Source: Glaciecola sp. 33A (lineage in GTDB: Bacteria; Pseudomonadota; Gammaproteobacteria; Enterobacterales; Alteromonadaceae). From it: a stretch of 64,000 nt of DNA. The position numbers were made by a program, and so were the translations under genes. This document shows, piece by piece, positions 52,423-63,556 of the stretch. A model generated the notes under the pieces. That model was not told where the DNA came from, ran no database searches, and worked only from the letters and a program-made list of their open reading frames with translations. Location: NCBI RefSeq assembly GCF_002836745.1, contig NZ_PJAR01000024.1, positions 62,001-126,000 on the forward strand, given 5' to 3'. Within the stretch, counting starts at the first letter, position 1; the number at the start of each line of letters is the position of its first letter.

Positions 52423-53319
52423 ATGACAGTGAAGCAAGACCAGTTAGATAGATTCTTATTTGAAGATCGCAATGTGCGCGGCGAATTAGTCAAATTGTGC
52501 GATAGTTATCAGGGTATTTTAGACTCTTACCATTATCCCCCCATTATCCAAGATCTTTTGGGTGAGCTAATGGCTGCGGCCTGTTTATTGACAGCAACAC
52601 TGAAATTTGAAGGCGAAGTATCCTTGCAAATTCAAAGCGAAGGCTTGGTTAAATATGCGGTTATCAACGGCACACATGACCAAAAATTACGCGGTGTTGC
52701 GCGCTGGAACGAACAATTTAAGTTGCCTTCTTGTTTTGCCGATTTGTTTAAAAAAGGCTATTTGGCTATCACATTAGCGCCTAAAGATGGTGAACGCTAT
52801 CAAGGCATTGTGGCGCTGGACAAGCCGACATTGGCCGAATGTTTAGAAGACTATTTTTTGCAATCTGAACAGTTACTAACAAAGGTGACTTTGTTCACGC
52901 AACGTGATGACAACCGTGCTGTCGCTGGTGGTATGTTGTTGCAGGTGGTCCCTGAAAGTAGCGAAACATCTCAAGCTCGCGAAAATCCTGATTTCGAACA
53001 TTTAGGGCACATGATGAACACGCTAAAAATTGAAGAGTTATTTAGCTTGCCAACGGAAGAGATTTTGCATCGCTTATATCACGAAGAACAAATACGTCTG
53101 TTTGAGTCTCAGCCGGTTACTTTTAGTTGTGATTGCTCAAAAGAGCGCAGTGCTATTGCATTACAAAATGTGTCTAAAGCTGATCTGCTTGAGATTGTAG
53201 CTGAGGAAGGTGCTGTGGTGATGAATTGCCAATTTTGTCATCAAGAATATCGTTTTGATAGCATTGACGTTGAAAATATTCATGCTGACAATGTCGTGGT
53301 TGATGAGCAAAGGCACTAA
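52423..53319 (+). CDS. hslO: Redox-regulated chaperone Hsp33 (HslO)
   Basis: This 298-residue cytoplasmic holdase is activated by oxidation. The N-terminal core includes RGELVKL and LGELMAAACLLTATLKF. The zinc-binding redox switch at the C-terminus is intact as CDCSKE and CQFC (CxC plus CxxC, about 235-276). It unfolds under hypochlorite or heat plus peroxide to bind clients. It is in an operon with hslR and convergent with envZ, with 31 bases between the stops. Confidence 0.95.
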   Translation: MTVKQDQLDRFLFEDRNVRGELVKLCDSYQGILDSYHYPPIIQDLLGELMAAACLLTATLKFEGEVSLQIQSEGLVKYAVINGTHDQKLRGVARWNEQFKLPSCFADLFKKGYLAITLAPKDGERYQGIVALDKPTLAECLEDYFLQSEQLLTKVTLFTQRDDNRAVAGGMLLQVVPESSETSQARENPDFEHLGHMMNTLKIEELFSLPTEEILHRLYHEEQIRLFESQPVTFSCDCSKERSAIALQNVSKADLLEIVAEEGAVVMNCQFCHQEYRFDSIDVENIHADNVVVDEQRH

Positions 53320-53350
53320 TTGCCGAAGGCCTTGTATTTAGTTGAATGAG

Positions 53351-54646
53351 TTAGCTACTATAGGGAATGCTAAAGCCAGCAGAAAGGCCACCAGATGCGT
53401 GATTGGTGAAAAGCATTTTACCGCCGTGGCTTTCGACAATGCGTTTGGTTATGGCGAGGCCGAGTCCTGATCCAACTGAACCACGTGCTTTGTCGCCCTG
53501 TGCGAATGGCGCAAACAGCATTGGAATGTCAGATTCAGGAATGCCTTTGCCATAGTCACGTATATTGCAAATTAAGGATTTGGATTGATGATCAACTTTG
53601 GTGATAATGCAGATGTTTTTGCTACCATATCGAAAAGCGTTTTCAATTAAATTATCCAGCACGCGCTTTATGCCAATAACGCGTAACTTTGCATTCGGTA
53701 ACTTTGCTACTTGTAGTTCAATATTATGTCCAGACTCAAGCAATCGGCCTTCAATGAGCTCTTTTATAAGGCGGTTTAAGTCGACGTTTTCAGATGCTTC
53801 TTGTTGGTCTTGTCGTGCGTAATCAATGAATTGGTCGATAATTGCATTCATGTCTTCAATATCATGCTCAATACCGTCTTTCACCCAGTCCTGATCGTCG
53901 GGCAACATTTCACTAGCCAAACGGATCCGAGTTAATGGCGTTCGCAAGTCGTGCGATATACCTGCGGTCATCAACACGCGATCGCTTTCTAGTTGATGAA
54001 TGCCTTGTGACATCTTATTAAAGGCATTGGTTACCGCTACCATTTCACTGCTACCTTCAAGTGCTAATGGGTCGGGAAACTGACCTTTACCCACCTTGTG
54101 CGCGGCTTTTTGCAGTGCTTGCAAGGGCCTATTTAATCGCCGTACAAATAACCAGCCGCCAGCAACACTTAAAATACTGATAACAATGAGGTAGATGGTA
54201 AGTGGTGAAAAGTCGCTTTCTTCCATGCCTTGCATTGGAATTGAAATCCAAATATTTGGGTCCTGCGGTGGGCGTATCCAAATTAAATAATTAACGCCAC
54301 CAGTGGTTCTAACATCGGTTTCACCGCCAAGACGCTTTGAAATTGCATCAGACATAAAGCTGTAATAAGTAGCGTCGCGTAATCCGGCATGCATAGCTGT
54401 TTCTGTTGTGTGAAATCGCGTGCCAGTGGTCTCCATAAACTCTTCATGCAAAGGATTGTCCGGGGAATTGAGGCCCTGTAAAAATATCTGTTCAACTTGG
54501 GTGGCAACTAAGGCGTTTATTTGCTGGTAGCTGGGGCGAATAAAATAATTGATGACGGATATGTAGGTCACGATTTGGTTGATCAGCAGTAAACCTGCAA
54601 TCAACACAACTGTTTGTCCAAAGGTACTCTTGGGGAGGAATCGCAC
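53351..54646 (-). CDS. envZ: Osmosensor histidine kinase EnvZ
   Basis: This 431-residue inner-membrane sensor kinase has two membrane helices (about 12-35 and 140-162) around a periplasmic domain. A HAMP segment, the H-box [20 protein letters not shown] with phospho-acceptor His232, and the HATPase with [17 protein letters not shown] and GSGLGLAI follow. It phosphorylates OmpR. The open frame extends 18 codons upstream into ompR, but GTG 54646 gives [12 protein letters not shown], matching the E. coli EnvZ N-terminus, and starts five bases after the ompR stop. Confidence 0.94.
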   Translation of the reverse strand: MRFLPKSTFGQTVVLIAGLLLINQIVTYISVINYFIRPSYQQINALVATQVEQIFLQGLNSPDNPLHEEFMETTGTRFHTTETAMHAGLRDATYYSFMSDAISKRLGGETDVRTTGGVNYLIWIRPPQDPNIWISIPMQGMEESDFSPLTIYLIVISILSVAGGWLFVRRLNRPLQALQKAAHKVGKGQFPDPLALEGSSEMVAVTNAFNKMSQGIHQLESDRVLMTAGISHDLRTPLTRIRLASEMLPDDQDWVKDGIEHDIEDMNAIIDQFIDYARQDQQEASENVDLNRLIKELIEGRLLESGHNIELQVAKLPNAKLRVIGIKRVLDNLIENAFRYGSKNICIITKVDHQSKSLICNIRDYGKGIPESDIPMLFAPFAQGDKARGSVGSGLGLAITKRIVESHGGKMLFTNHASGGLSAGFSIPYSS

Positions 54647-54651
54647 GTGAC

Positions 54652-55377
54652 TTAAACGTCTACTGCACCGTCGGGCACAAATACATAACCTAAGCCCCAC
54701 ACAGTTTGTATGTAGCGTGGGTTAGCAGGATCTTCTTCAAGCATTCTACGCAGTCGAGAAACTTGCACGTCGATACTTCTTTCCAATGCGCTGTAATCTC
54801 GACCGCGGGCTAAATTCATTAATTTGTCACGTGAAAGTGGCTCGCGAGCGTGTGTTACTAATGATTTTAAAACGGCAAACTCACCGCTTGTGAGTGTTAG
54901 CGGTTCACCATTATCTGACATTTCACGGGTGGCTAAATTGAGTTTGTAACTACCAAAGCTAACAATTTGCTCGGACTGCGATGGTGCTCCGGGCGCTTCG
55001 GTTGTTTTACGCCGCAAAACCGCTTTTGCTCTGGCAAGCAGTTCTCTGGGGTTAAACGGTTTTGGTAGATAGTCATCTGCGCCCATTTCAAGACCTATAA
55101 TGCGGTCTACTTCATCACCTTTCGCGGTTAGCATAATGATCGGAATTTGATTTTCTTGCTGACGTAAACGTCTGCAAATAGACAAACCATCTTCATCAGG
55201 TAGCATTAGGTCTAAAACCATCAAATGAAAATTTTCGCGCTCTAACAATCTATCCATTTGCTCGCTATTAGCAGCAGTGCGCACTTGGTAGCCTTGTTCA
55301 ACTAAATATCGCTCTAACAAAGAGCGTAAACGCATGTCATCATCAACAACTAAAATTTTCGAGGTTTCCTGACCCAT
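54652..55377 (-). CDS. ompR: Response regulator OmpR
   Basis: This 241-residue response regulator has a receiver domain (acidic pocket VVDDD, phospho-acceptor Asp56 in [12 protein letters not shown] switch, PKPFNPREL) and a winged-helix DNA-binding domain (about 135-235) with [18 protein letters not shown] and [12 protein letters not shown]. It controls porin and envelope genes in response to EnvZ. The frame also allows a GTG three codons upstream (55386); the ATG at 55377 fits the family length and N-terminus. It is the first gene of the ompR-envZ operon. Confidence 0.96.
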   Translation of the reverse strand: MGQETSKILVVDDDMRLRSLLERYLVEQGYQVRTAANSEQMDRLLERENFHLMVLDLMLPDEDGLSICRRLRQQENQIPIIMLTAKGDEVDRIIGLEMGADDYLPKPFNPRELLARAKAVLRRKTTEAPGAPSQSEQIVSFGSYKLNLATREMSDNGEPLTLTSGEFAVLKSLVTHAREPLSRDKLMNLARGRDYSALERSIDVQVSRLRRMLEEDPANPRYIQTVWGLGYVFVPDGAVDV

Positions 55378-55386
55378 GGCTATCAC

Positions 55387-55718
55387 TCAACTCTTTATTT
55401 AATAATCCATATTATATGCCATCAATGACAAAGTCGAAAGAGGGGATAGGAGGATGATTGTTACAAATGATGTCAGATATACACATATCTGTTTGCTGTA
55501 ATTGACATAATTCAATGACTGAATTTTAGTCAAAAAAAACCGCCGATAAACGGCGGTACAACTAATCCACGCAATCAACGAATTAGCTGTTTTTCTTCAC
55601 TACATTCACAAGATAGCATTTTGCTATTTTTATACAATGGTTAACGGGGTAAAAAACTCAAATCTTAAGCTAACTTGTTGTCCGAATAAGGAATTTACTT
55701 ATCACTCCATTTATTACG
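55387..55718. other. Intergenic region between prkB and ompR
   Basis: This 332-bp gap holds the ompR promoter region (not resolved to -35/-10) and the terminator at 55532-55557 for transcripts from prkB. I see no gene or small RNA signature in the rest. Confidence 0.6.
55532..55557 (-). terminator. Rho-independent terminator after prkB
   Basis: On the minus strand ACCGCCG-TTTAT-CGGCGGT (55539-55557) is followed by eight T residues. It lies about 160 bases past the prkB stop, before ompR, and isolates the two units. Confidence 0.88.
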
Positions 55719-56624
55719 TTATTTATTTTGTGCCAACCAATCCATTTGGTAACCCGCTCGGCGTTTTTGATCAAGTAACTCCTCAATTAACGGTGTTAAA
55801 ATTAATTCCATTGCTAAACCCATCTTGCCACCAGGCACAACAATCGTATTGATGCGTGACATAAATGCACCGTCGATCATTTTAAGGAGATAAGGGTAGT
55901 CGACACTTTTCATTTCACGACGAAAGCGCACGACTACAAAGCTTTCATCTTGAGTCGGAATTTCGCGCGCACTAAATGGGTTTGATGTATCAACCGTAGG
56001 CACTCGCTGAAAGTTAACATGGGTACGCGAAAACTGCGGCGTAATGTAATGAAAGTAATCGTCCAGACTGCGCACAATGCTGCTCATCACGGCGTCACGA
56101 GAATGGCCCCTGTCGGTTGTATCGCGTACAATTTTTTGGATCCACTCCAAGTTTACGATAGGAACCATGCCTACTAACAAGTCAACGCGAGAAGCGACGT
56201 CAACCTCGTCGGTCTTAACACCACCGTGTAAGCCTTCATAGAATAATAAATCGGTGTTTTCAGGCAAGTCTTGCCAAGGTGTAAAAGTGCCGGGCATTTG
56301 GTTGAATGGCACTGCTTCATCAAAGCTATGCAAGTATTCTCTGTGCTGGCCTTTGCCTGTTTCGCCGTATTCTACAAACAACTTACTGAGTAATTCGAAA
56401 TCGTTAGCATGAGGGCCAAAATAGCTAATATGCCGACCTTGTTCCTGTGCCTTTCGGATCTCAACTTCCATTTCAGGACGCGTAAAACGATGAAAGCTGT
56501 CGCCGCCAACAGAGGCTGAATTGACCTTCAGGTTGCGAAATATATGCCTTATAGCATTAGTCGTTGTGGTCGTACCAGCACCGGATGATCCGGTTATTGC
56601 AATAATAGGGTGTTTTAATGACAT
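55719..56624 (-). CDS. prkB: Phosphoribulokinase-like protein PrkB
   Basis: This 301-residue P-loop kinase of the phosphoribulokinase/uridine kinase family has the P-loop GSSGAGTTT (12-20), SFHRFTRPEM, and DLLFYEGLHGG. It matches E. coli PrkB (YhfA neighbour), whose real substrate is not established, since these bacteria lack RuBisCO. No other Calvin-cycle gene is here. It lies between purD and ompR on the minus strand. Confidence 0.9.
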   Translation of the reverse strand: MSLKHPIIAITGSSGAGTTTTTNAIRHIFRNLKVNSASVGGDSFHRFTRPEMEVEIRKAQEQGRHISYFGPHANDFELLSKLFVEYGETGKGQHREYLHSFDEAVPFNQMPGTFTPWQDLPENTDLLFYEGLHGGVKTDEVDVASRVDLLVGMVPIVNLEWIQKIVRDTTDRGHSRDAVMSSIVRSLDDYFHYITPQFSRTHVNFQRVPTVDTSNPFSAREIPTQDESFVVVRFRREMKSVDYPYLLKMIDGAFMSRINTIVVPGGKMGLAMELILTPLIEELLDQKRRAGYQMDWLAQNK

Positions 56625-56688
56625 AGGCTTCTAGGGTAATTGGATTACCCTAGTTATAAGCAACCCTGAACAAGAGTCAAGGTGTTTT

Positions 56689-57981
56689 TCAGTTCTCGTT
56701 GTTTTCACGCGCAATTGCACGGTACGCAATATCGGTTCTAAACATGACACCTTGCCAGTCGATTGCATCAACTAAGGCGTATGCATTTTGCTGAGCTTCG
56801 GTCACTGTTTTGCCCAAACCGGTTGCACATAAAACGCGACCGCCATTGGTCACAATTTTATCACCATCTATTTTGGTGCCTGCATGGAATACCTTACCGG
56901 GCAACGCGGCAGCGTCATCTAAACCGTGTATCTCGTCGCCTTTTGGATATGCACCAGGATAGCCCGCGGCAGCAAGTACTACGCCGACAGAAGCGCGCTC
57001 ATCAAAGTCAATTTGTGCTGTGTCGAGTTGTTGCTTGCAAGCTAACATGCACAGCTGCACTAAGTCAGATTGCAGGCGCATCATAATCGGTTGGGTTTCA
57101 GGATCACCAAAACGGCAGTTGTATTCGATGACTTTTGGCGTGCCGTTAGCATCAATCATCAATCCCGCATAGAGGAACCCAGAGTAAGGATTACCTTCGT
57201 CCGCCATGCCCGCTACAGTAGGTGCAATGATTTCGCGCATCACCCTGTCAAAAATTTCAGGCGTGACCACAGGAGCGGGTGAATAAGCGCCCATACCACC
57301 CGTGTTTGGTCCTTGGTCTTGATTGTAAGCACGTTTGTGATCTTGGCTGGTAGCAAAAGGCAGAACGTTTTTACCGTCCACCATTACAATGAAGCTGGCT
57401 TCTTCACCATCCAAAAACTCTTCAACAACAACGCGACTCCCAGCGTCGCCAAACACGTTATCAGCAAGCATGTCTTTAATCGCATCTTCTGCTTGGGACA
57501 ACGTCATTGCCACAATAACGCCCTTTCCTGCTGCTAAGCCATCTGCCTTAACCACAATAGGCGCGCCTTTTTCTCGTACATAAGCAAGGGCAGGTTCTAT
57601 TTCAGTAAAGTTAGCATAGTCGCTGGTAGGAATCTTATGTCGAGCTAAGAAGTCTTTGGTAAAGGCTTTTGAGCCTTCTAGCTGAGCAGCTCCTTTTGTA
57701 GGGCCAAAAATAGCGAGCTTATGCGATTGAAACAAATCAACAATACCAGCAACTAGCGGCGCTTCGGGACCGACAATTGTGAGCCCTATTTTTTCAGACA
57801 AAGCAAAATCTAACAATGCTTGGTTATCTTCAGCTGCTATTGCAACGTTAGTTAGTTTAGGTTCAAGTGCAGTACCTGCATTGCCGGGCGCAACGAAAAC
57901 GTCGGTGACCAATTTTGATTCTGCCACTTTAAATGCCAAAGCATGCTCTCTGCCACCACCACCAATAACCAATACTTTCAT
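56689..57981 (-). CDS. purD: Phosphoribosylamine-glycine ligase PurD
   Basis: This 430-residue ATP-grasp enzyme performs step 2 of purine synthesis: 5-phosphoribosylamine plus glycine gives GAR. Seen are VLVIGGGGREHAL at the N-terminus, VVKADGLAAGKGV (ATP-binding loop), QDHKRAYNQDQGPNTGGMGAYSP and YNCRFGDPETQ (metal site). A TTG four codons upstream opens the frame, but ATG 57981 follows GAGAAAG at good distance and matches E. coli PurD. It is downstream of purH with a 114-base gap. Confidence 0.96.
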   Translation of the reverse strand: MKVLVIGGGGREHALAFKVAESKLVTDVFVAPGNAGTALEPKLTNVAIAAEDNQALLDFALSEKIGLTIVGPEAPLVAGIVDLFQSHKLAIFGPTKGAAQLEGSKAFTKDFLARHKIPTSDYANFTEIEPALAYVREKGAPIVVKADGLAAGKGVIVAMTLSQAEDAIKDMLADNVFGDAGSRVVVEEFLDGEEASFIVMVDGKNVLPFATSQDHKRAYNQDQGPNTGGMGAYSPAPVVTPEIFDRVMREIIAPTVAGMADEGNPYSGFLYAGLMIDANGTPKVIEYNCRFGDPETQPIMMRLQSDLVQLCMLACKQQLDTAQIDFDERASVGVVLAAAGYPGAYPKGDEIHGLDDAAALPGKVFHAGTKIDGDKIVTNGGRVLCATGLGKTVTEAQQNAYALVDAIDWQGVMFRTDIAYRAIARENNEN

Positions 57982-58107
57982 TCGCTTTCTCAATTTACTG
58001 AATTTTGTTAATTTGGGCTCGTTAGTTTTTTATAAAAATGAAAACCATACCTGCCCTTCGAACGTTACCGCATACTTATCTTATGGGTATCTTATACCTG
58101 CAATATA

Positions 58108-59712
58108 TTAATGCTTAAAGTGTCGCATACCGGTGAATACCATTGCGATGCCATGTTCATTGGCTGCTGCAATTACTTCATTGTCACGCATTGAACCGCC
58201 TGGTTGAATAACCGCTTTAATACCAGCCGCCGCAGCAGCGTCAATACCATCACGGAATGGGAAGAAGGCGTCTGAGGCCATTACGCAGCCGTCAACTTGC
58301 AAACCTTCGTCAGCCGCTTTAATACCCGCTACTTTTGCAGAATATACTCGGCTCATTTGACCCGCACCAACGCCAATAGTCATGCTGTCACGGCAATATA
58401 CTATCGCGTTTGATTTTACGTATTTCGCGACTTTCCAAGAAAATAGTAAGTCGTCTAATTGCTTATCAGTCGGCTGTACTTCAGTGACTATGGTTAAGTC
58501 ATCTCTTTCGACCATACCGAAATCTCTTTCTTGTACCAACAAGCCACCATTAACGCGTTTAAAGTCATAACCTTCAGTTAATTGACCTTGCCATTCACCA
58601 CAGACAAGCAAGCGTATGTTCTGTTTTACCGATATTATTTTTTGCGCTTCAGCACTGACGGCAGGGGCAACGATGACCTCGACAAATTGGCGGTCAATAA
58701 TGGCTTGGGCTGTTTTAGCATCCAATTCACGGTTAAAGGCGATAATGCCACCAAATGCAGACGTAGGGTCTGTTTTATAGGCGTTGTCATATGCTGTATA
58801 AATATCCTCAGCAATTGATACACCGCAAGGGTTGGCATGCTTTACGATAACGCAGGCTGGCTCTTCGAATTCTTTTACACATTCAAGTGCTGAGTCGGTA
58901 TCGGCGATATTGTTAAAGGATAATTCTTTACCCTGCAATTGGACTGCCGTGGCAACTGACGCTTCTTGTATTTCGTTCTCAACATAAAAAGCAGCTTCTT
59001 GATGGCTGTTCTCACCGTAGCGCAAGTCTTGTTTTTTTGTCATTTGAATATTAAATGTGCGCGGAAATTCGCTATGATTATGCCCGCAACCTTCCTCACA
59101 TGATTGACTCACCTCTTCAATTTTAGCGCCGAAGTAGTTAGCAATCATGCCGTCATATTCGGCGGTATGTTCGAACGCTTTTATGGCTAAATCAAAACGT
59201 GTAGCGAAAGTTACACTGCCTCGATTGTCGTGCATTTCTTGCATCACTTTAGCGTAATCATTAACGTTTACCACGATCGTGACATCATTATGGTTTTTAG
59301 CTGCAGCACGCACCATAGTTGGGCCGCCAATATCTATATTTTCAACAGCGTCGGCCAGACTACAGTCTGGGTTTGCCACGGTAGCAGCGAATGGATAAAG
59401 GTTCACAACCACTAAATCGATAGGCGTAATATTTTGTTCCTGCATTACGCTTTGGTCAAGATCACGGCGACCTAAAATGCCGCCATGAATTTTAGGATGT
59501 AATGTTTTAACGCGACCATCCATGATTTCTGCTTGCCCAGTGTGCTCAGAGACGTCTCTGACAGATATTCCATTTTCTCTCAATAATTTGGCGGTCCCGC
59601 CAGTAGAAAGAAGCTCTACGCCTAGGTCAACTAAGGCCGAAGCGAAGTCGATGATACCGGTTTTGTCTGAAACGCTTAATAAGGCTCGTTGGATAGGTTT
59701 AGCTTTTTGCAT
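58108..59712 (-). CDS. purH: Bifunctional AICAR transformylase/IMP cyclohydrolase PurH
   Basis: This 534-residue enzyme catalyses the last two steps of IMP synthesis. The N-terminal cyclohydrolase (MGS-like) domain has [12 protein letters not shown] and [15 protein letters not shown]. The C-terminal transformylase domain contains KHANPCGVS and the KSNAIVY and [14 protein letters not shown] blocks. The frame can start 11 codons earlier at ATG 59745, but ATG 59712 with AGAGAAC upstream fits the E. coli N-terminus. No clear PurR box is visible in the upstream gap. Confidence 0.96.
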   Translation of the reverse strand: MQKAKPIQRALLSVSDKTGIIDFASALVDLGVELLSTGGTAKLLRENGISVRDVSEHTGQAEIMDGRVKTLHPKIHGGILGRRDLDQSVMQEQNITPIDLVVVNLYPFAATVANPDCSLADAVENIDIGGPTMVRAAAKNHNDVTIVVNVNDYAKVMQEMHDNRGSVTFATRFDLAIKAFEHTAEYDGMIANYFGAKIEEVSQSCEEGCGHNHSEFPRTFNIQMTKKQDLRYGENSHQEAAFYVENEIQEASVATAVQLQGKELSFNNIADTDSALECVKEFEEPACVIVKHANPCGVSIAEDIYTAYDNAYKTDPTSAFGGIIAFNRELDAKTAQAIIDRQFVEVIVAPAVSAEAQKIISVKQNIRLLVCGEWQGQLTEGYDFKRVNGGLLVQERDFGMVERDDLTIVTEVQPTDKQLDDLLFSWKVAKYVKSNAIVYCRDSMTIGVGAGQMSRVYSAKVAGIKAADEGLQVDGCVMASDAFFPFRDGIDAAAAAGIKAVIQPGGSMRDNEVIAAANEHGIAMVFTGMRHFKH

Positions 59713-60000
59713 TGTGTTCTCTACTGTTATTGGCTTTACTGTCATGGCTCTAACGTTATTGATTCTAAAGTCAGCGTTTTACAACTAACAAATTGAGGGA
59801 TTTAACGGTCACTGGATGGGAGCGCATGATACTAAATTTTGCTGTTTTTAGCATCAAAAATATTGGTTGATGTTGCAGAATATAATACCTTCTATTGCAA
59901 CCACCTTGTTATACTGTGATTTGAGCAATGCTAAATCGAATTTGACCTTGTGTATTAATACATTTAACGGTGCAGTTACGAATTACCAAAGGATAATCGT

Positions 60001-60636
60001 ATGAACATAAGAAAGTCAGTGTTAATTTCAATTGTAACACTCAATATCATCGGCACTAGTGGCTGCGCAAATATGAACCAAGCAGATTGTGAAACAGCTA
60101 ATTGGCAGGCAATTGGCTATGAAGATGGGGTCGCTGGTGCTCGTGATTCGCAGTTTTCGCAACATCGTCAAGAATGTGCTGAATATGGGATCACTGCAAA
60201 TATTGAGGATTATTTGCGTGGTCACGACAAAGGGTCTACAAAGTATTGCACTCAGACCAATGGTTTTTTTCTTGGAATGAAAGGACAAAATTATAATAGA
60301 AATTGCCCACAAGATTTAGCGCCTGTATTTTTAAGTGGTCTAACCGATGGCAAGCAAATTTATTCTGCACAGCGCGTCATGGATTCAGCCGATGAGGCTT
60401 TAGAGCGTCTTTACATAAGAATTGAAAATATTGAAGAAGTGATACTAGATAAAAACAATTTTATGATAGCTGATGGTTTGGTGCGTGCCGAGAGACTTGA
60501 AATCAGGCAGCAAATAGAGTCGTTGGAAATCGCTATGCTTGAGCTTATTGCTCTTATTCCCGAATACCAAGATGAGCACGCTCGTGCTATCCGAAACTAC
60601 GAGGGTGTGAAGCAGTCGTTTGCTAATTATTTCTAA
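60001..60636 (+). CDS. DUF2799 domain lipoprotein
   Basis: This 211-residue protein has a lipoprotein signal (lipobox GTSGC, Cys22). The DUF2799 domain follows, with the repeated pattern NWQAIGYEDGVAGA and DYLRGHDKGSTKYCT and a Cys pair pattern. A C-terminal coiled coil (about 120-200) is rich in Glu, Leu and Ile. The family has no known function and is found on the envelope of gammaproteobacteria. The gene is divergent from purH, with 288 bases between the starts, and stands alone. Confidence 0.85.
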   Translation: MNIRKSVLISIVTLNIIGTSGCANMNQADCETANWQAIGYEDGVAGARDSQFSQHRQECAEYGITANIEDYLRGHDKGSTKYCTQTNGFFLGMKGQNYNRNCPQDLAPVFLSGLTDGKQIYSAQRVMDSADEALERLYIRIENIEEVILDKNNFMIADGLVRAERLEIRQQIESLEIAMLELIALIPEYQDEHARAIRNYEGVKQSFANYF

Positions 60637-60813
60637 CGCGTAAAGTTGATTATAGGCGTCTAAAGTGATTTGTTAACAGATTTCAAAGATAATAAAAAAG
60701 CTGACATGAATTAGTAAACATCAGCTTTAATTGTATTGACGAATGTAAAACTTGGGGGTGAGTTTTGGCAATAGAAGACAACATATAATGCCAAAACAAC
60801 AATCAACGCTTTA

Positions 60814-61107
60814 TTAATTCATACCATACTGTTTGAGTTTCTTACGTAATGTACCGCGATTGATCCCCATTAAGTTTGCTGCTCTTGTTTGGTTGCCACG
60901 GGTGTATGTCATTACTTCTTCCAACAACGGCGCTTCAATTTCAGCGAGAACTAAGTCATACAAGTTGTCGATATCTTGATTTTCTAGTTCTTTTAAATAC
61001 TTATTAACCGCTTGCTTAACTGACGCTCTAAGAGGCTTTTGAGTTTGAGCTTGGGTTGGCGTAGTTACGGTTGTTGTAAATGGTGAAGTTAAGTTTTGAT
61101 CGAACAT
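60814..61107 (-). CDS. fis: Nucleoid-associated protein Fis
   Basis: This 97-residue DNA-bending protein matches E. coli Fis almost residue for residue at the C-terminus: [30 protein letters not shown], including the helix-turn-helix. The N-terminal [15 protein letters not shown] dimerisation helix is also conserved. Fis stimulates rRNA promoters, DNA inversion and growth-phase control. It is the second gene of dusB-fis, 31 bases after dusB, the usual arrangement. Confidence 0.97.
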   Translation of the reverse strand: MFDQNLTSPFTTTVTTPTQAQTQKPLRASVKQAVNKYLKELENQDIDNLYDLVLAEIEAPLLEEVMTYTRGNQTRAANLMGINRGTLRKKLKQYGMN

Positions 61108-61138
61108 AATACTTTTACTGCTCTTTATTAAGTAAAAA

Positions 61139-62137
61139 CTATGCCGCAGGCGATACAGACAAATTGTCTAGCTCTGGCAGCGATGAAAAATAAGCAGTTA
61201 ATGCGTCAATTTGGCTTTCGCCCTCTTCGATAGCATTAAATGCGCGCCGAAAGGTTCTATCAGAATCATACTTATCGACGTACCAACCAACATGTTTTCT
61301 AGCAATACGCACTCCCGTCGTATCGCCATAAAATTGCTGAACATTTTGAATATGCTGTGTAAGCACATCTAATTTTTCAGCGATTGATGGTTCTGATAAA
61401 TATTCTCCGGTACTCAAAAAATGACTAATTTGACGAAAAATCCAAGGGTTACCTTGAGCTCCTCTGCCAATCATTATTCCATCTGCCCCGGTGTATCTAA
61501 GAACTTCTTTCGCGTCATCTACGGACATGATATCTCCGTTAGCGATGACTGGTATACTGATAGTCTCTTTAATTTTTCTGATCGTATCGTATTCCGCGTT
61601 CCCTTTATACATACAGGCACGCGTTCTTCCATGAACTGCAAGTGATTGAATGCCATTTGCTTCAGCAATTTGAGCAATCTGAACACCATTTCTGTTATCA
61701 GTGTCCCATCCTGTACGGATCTTCAAAGTAACAGGAACTGTGACTGCAGCGACTACTGCTTTCACAATAGCCTCAACCAATTCGGGTTGTTGCAGTAAAG
61801 CAGAACCTGCAAACTTTTTATTCACTTTCTTAGCCGGGCAGCCCATATTGATATCGATGATTTGTGCACCATTATCGACATTAAACTGCGCTGCTTGCGC
61901 CATCAATGATGGCTCTGAACCCGCAATTTGAACCGAACGTATACCCGATTCACCTTGATGATTCATTCTTAGTTGCGATTTAGTTGTGTTCCACACTTTT
62001 GGATTACTCGAAAGCATTTCAGATACAACCAAACCAGCGCCCATATTTTTACACAACTGCCTAAAAGGCCTATCTGTTACTCCAGCCATTGGAGCAAGTA
62101 TCAAGTTGTTGTCTAAGATGTAAGGACCAATTTTCAA
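61139..62137 (-). CDS. dusB: tRNA-dihydrouridine synthase B
   Basis: This 332-residue FMN enzyme reduces uridine to dihydrouridine in tRNA (position 17 in E. coli). Seen are [14 protein letters not shown] near the start, MGCPAKKV with the catalytic Cys (about 100), TLKIRTGWD, and [13 protein letters not shown]. The C-terminal helical tRNA-binding domain is complete. It is the first gene of the dusB-fis operon; the AT-rich 277-base region upstream (A/T tracts at 62240-62370) probably holds the growth-regulated promoter. Confidence 0.96.
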   Translation of the reverse strand: MKIGPYILDNNLILAPMAGVTDRPFRQLCKNMGAGLVVSEMLSSNPKVWNTTKSQLRMNHQGESGIRSVQIAGSEPSLMAQAAQFNVDNGAQIIDINMGCPAKKVNKKFAGSALLQQPELVEAIVKAVVAAVTVPVTLKIRTGWDTDNRNGVQIAQIAEANGIQSLAVHGRTRACMYKGNAEYDTIRKIKETISIPVIANGDIMSVDDAKEVLRYTGADGIMIGRGAQGNPWIFRQISHFLSTGEYLSEPSIAEKLDVLTQHIQNVQQFYGDTTGVRIARKHVGWYVDKYDSDRTFRRAFNAIEEGESQIDALTAYFSSLPELDNLSVSPAA

Positions 62138-62414
62138 TTAAAATTCCTATTTTCCTACGCATGCTAAATTAAAACGATTATCGTAGAATCACAAAATTGT
62201 AACTGGTCTACCTTGGGCTACAATGTGCGCATATTACTACTTTTTGTACAAAAAAAAAGCACAAAGTTTTTTTCAATGGCTGAATAACATGCTTCAAAAA
62301 AAATATTTTGATTTATGTCAATTAGTTAAGTATGAATTTTAAATTGATTTTTTTTCAAGGCATCCCTTTAATTACAAGTACTTAATAGATCAAAAAGTAG
62401 TCTTAAACGACTAG

Positions 62415-63296
62415 TTAAGACGTTTTTTGTGCACTAAGTCGAACCCATTCGCCGTGTATTTCGGTTGGTTGAAAAGTGAACTGATCTTCGTAATGTGATT
62501 TTACGTCTTCGGCTTGATCGATCAATATGCCAGACATAATAAGATGCCCGTTTTTGGCACAATAATTTGATATTACAGCACTCAATTCTTTTAATGGAGC
62601 GGCCAAAATATTAGCCATCACTATATCTGCTTTCAACTCTGGCTGGTCGGCAGGTAAAAACACGGCAAGTCGACCTTCTACTTCGTTGCGAGAAGCGTTG
62701 TCCATGGTTGCCTGCAATGCTTGCGGGTCAATATCGATACCAATCACTTTTGCGGCATCCAGTTTAAGTGCTGCAATGGCTAAGATGCCTGAGCCGCAGC
62801 CAAAATCGACGACTGTTTTGTCTTTTACGTTAGCTTGATCCAGCCATTGTAAGCATAATGATGTGGTTGGGTGAGTCCCGGTTCCGAAGGCTAAGCCAGG
62901 ATCGAGTAATATATTAACGGCTGTTGGGTCGGGGGCATCTAACCAGCTTGGACAGATCCATAAGCGTTTGCCAAACTGCATAGGATGGAAGTTTACCATC
63001 CATTCGCGCTCCCAATCCTTATCCTCTAATTGGTCCACAGCGTGCACAAAATCTTTGCCCAGCGCTTTGGCTTTTTGCAAATTCTTAATAACCAAGCTTA
63101 GGTCATCGCAGGCATTAAATAAGCCCACCACTTGGGTATCGGGCCATAGCAATACTTCGCCGGGTTTAGGTTCGTACATAGGCGTGTCTTTAGCATCAAC
63201 AAAAGTGACAGCCTGTGCTTTGTTGGCCGATAGTATATCGCCAACGGCTTCAGCATATTCAGCTTTCACGTTAATTTTTAATTGTTGCCAAGCCAT
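62415..63296 (-). CDS. prmA: Ribosomal protein L11 methyltransferase PrmA
   Basis: This 293-residue enzyme trimethylates lysines and the N-terminus of L11. The N-terminal substrate-recognition domain (about 1-60) is followed by a linker and the class I SAM domain with [18 protein letters not shown] (about 160-177), GIDIDPQAL and MANILAAPL. It lies directly upstream of dusB-fis, the conserved prmA-dusB-fis order, although the 277-base gap suggests a separate promoter for dusB. Confidence 0.96.
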   Translation of the reverse strand: MAWQQLKINVKAEYAEAVGDILSANKAQAVTFVDAKDTPMYEPKPGEVLLWPDTQVVGLFNACDDLSLVIKNLQKAKALGKDFVHAVDQLEDKDWEREWMVNFHPMQFGKRLWICPSWLDAPDPTAVNILLDPGLAFGTGTHPTTSLCLQWLDQANVKDKTVVDFGCGSGILAIAALKLDAAKVIGIDIDPQALQATMDNASRNEVEGRLAVFLPADQPELKADIVMANILAAPLKELSAVISNYCAKNGHLIMSGILIDQAEDVKSHYEDQFTFQPTEIHGEWVRLSAQKTS

Positions 63297-63520
63297 TTAT
63301 TACCCTTAATTCATCATTCAAAAACAGTCGCTGTTGGCCTTTTTTGTGCGATTTATCGCGTGCCAATCATCAACTGTTACAGCGAAGGAGGGGGAATATA
63401 CAGCAAATGCGCAGCGGGGTAATACTTCATTGTTACTTTTTCTTTAAAAATAGTACGGTAATTGACTGAATATTAGCTTGTAAAGAGCGCCATGGCTAAG
63501 ATGCAATAGCCATTCGCTGC

Positions 63521-63556
63521 AAAAATAAGCAAGTAGGGGGAACCGCACTGCTTATT
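63521..63556 (-). terminator. Terminator overlapping the end of the DUF6435 gene
   Basis: On the minus strand AAATAAGCAGT pairs with ACTTGCTTATTT (one bulge) around a G/C-rich loop and is followed by a T-rich run. The stop codon of the gene at 63552 falls inside the stem. It should end the short transcript. Confidence 0.6.

Noticed and set aside
54647-54700. Upstream extension of envZ into ompR
   Set aside because: The extra residues are Cys/Arg-rich and unlike EnvZ; GTG 54646 matches the known N-terminus.
55541-55549. A second GCCGATAA, the sigma-28 -10 sequence
   Set aside because: It lies inside the stem-loop of the prkB terminator, has no TAAA-type element at the right distance and no gene in the right direction.
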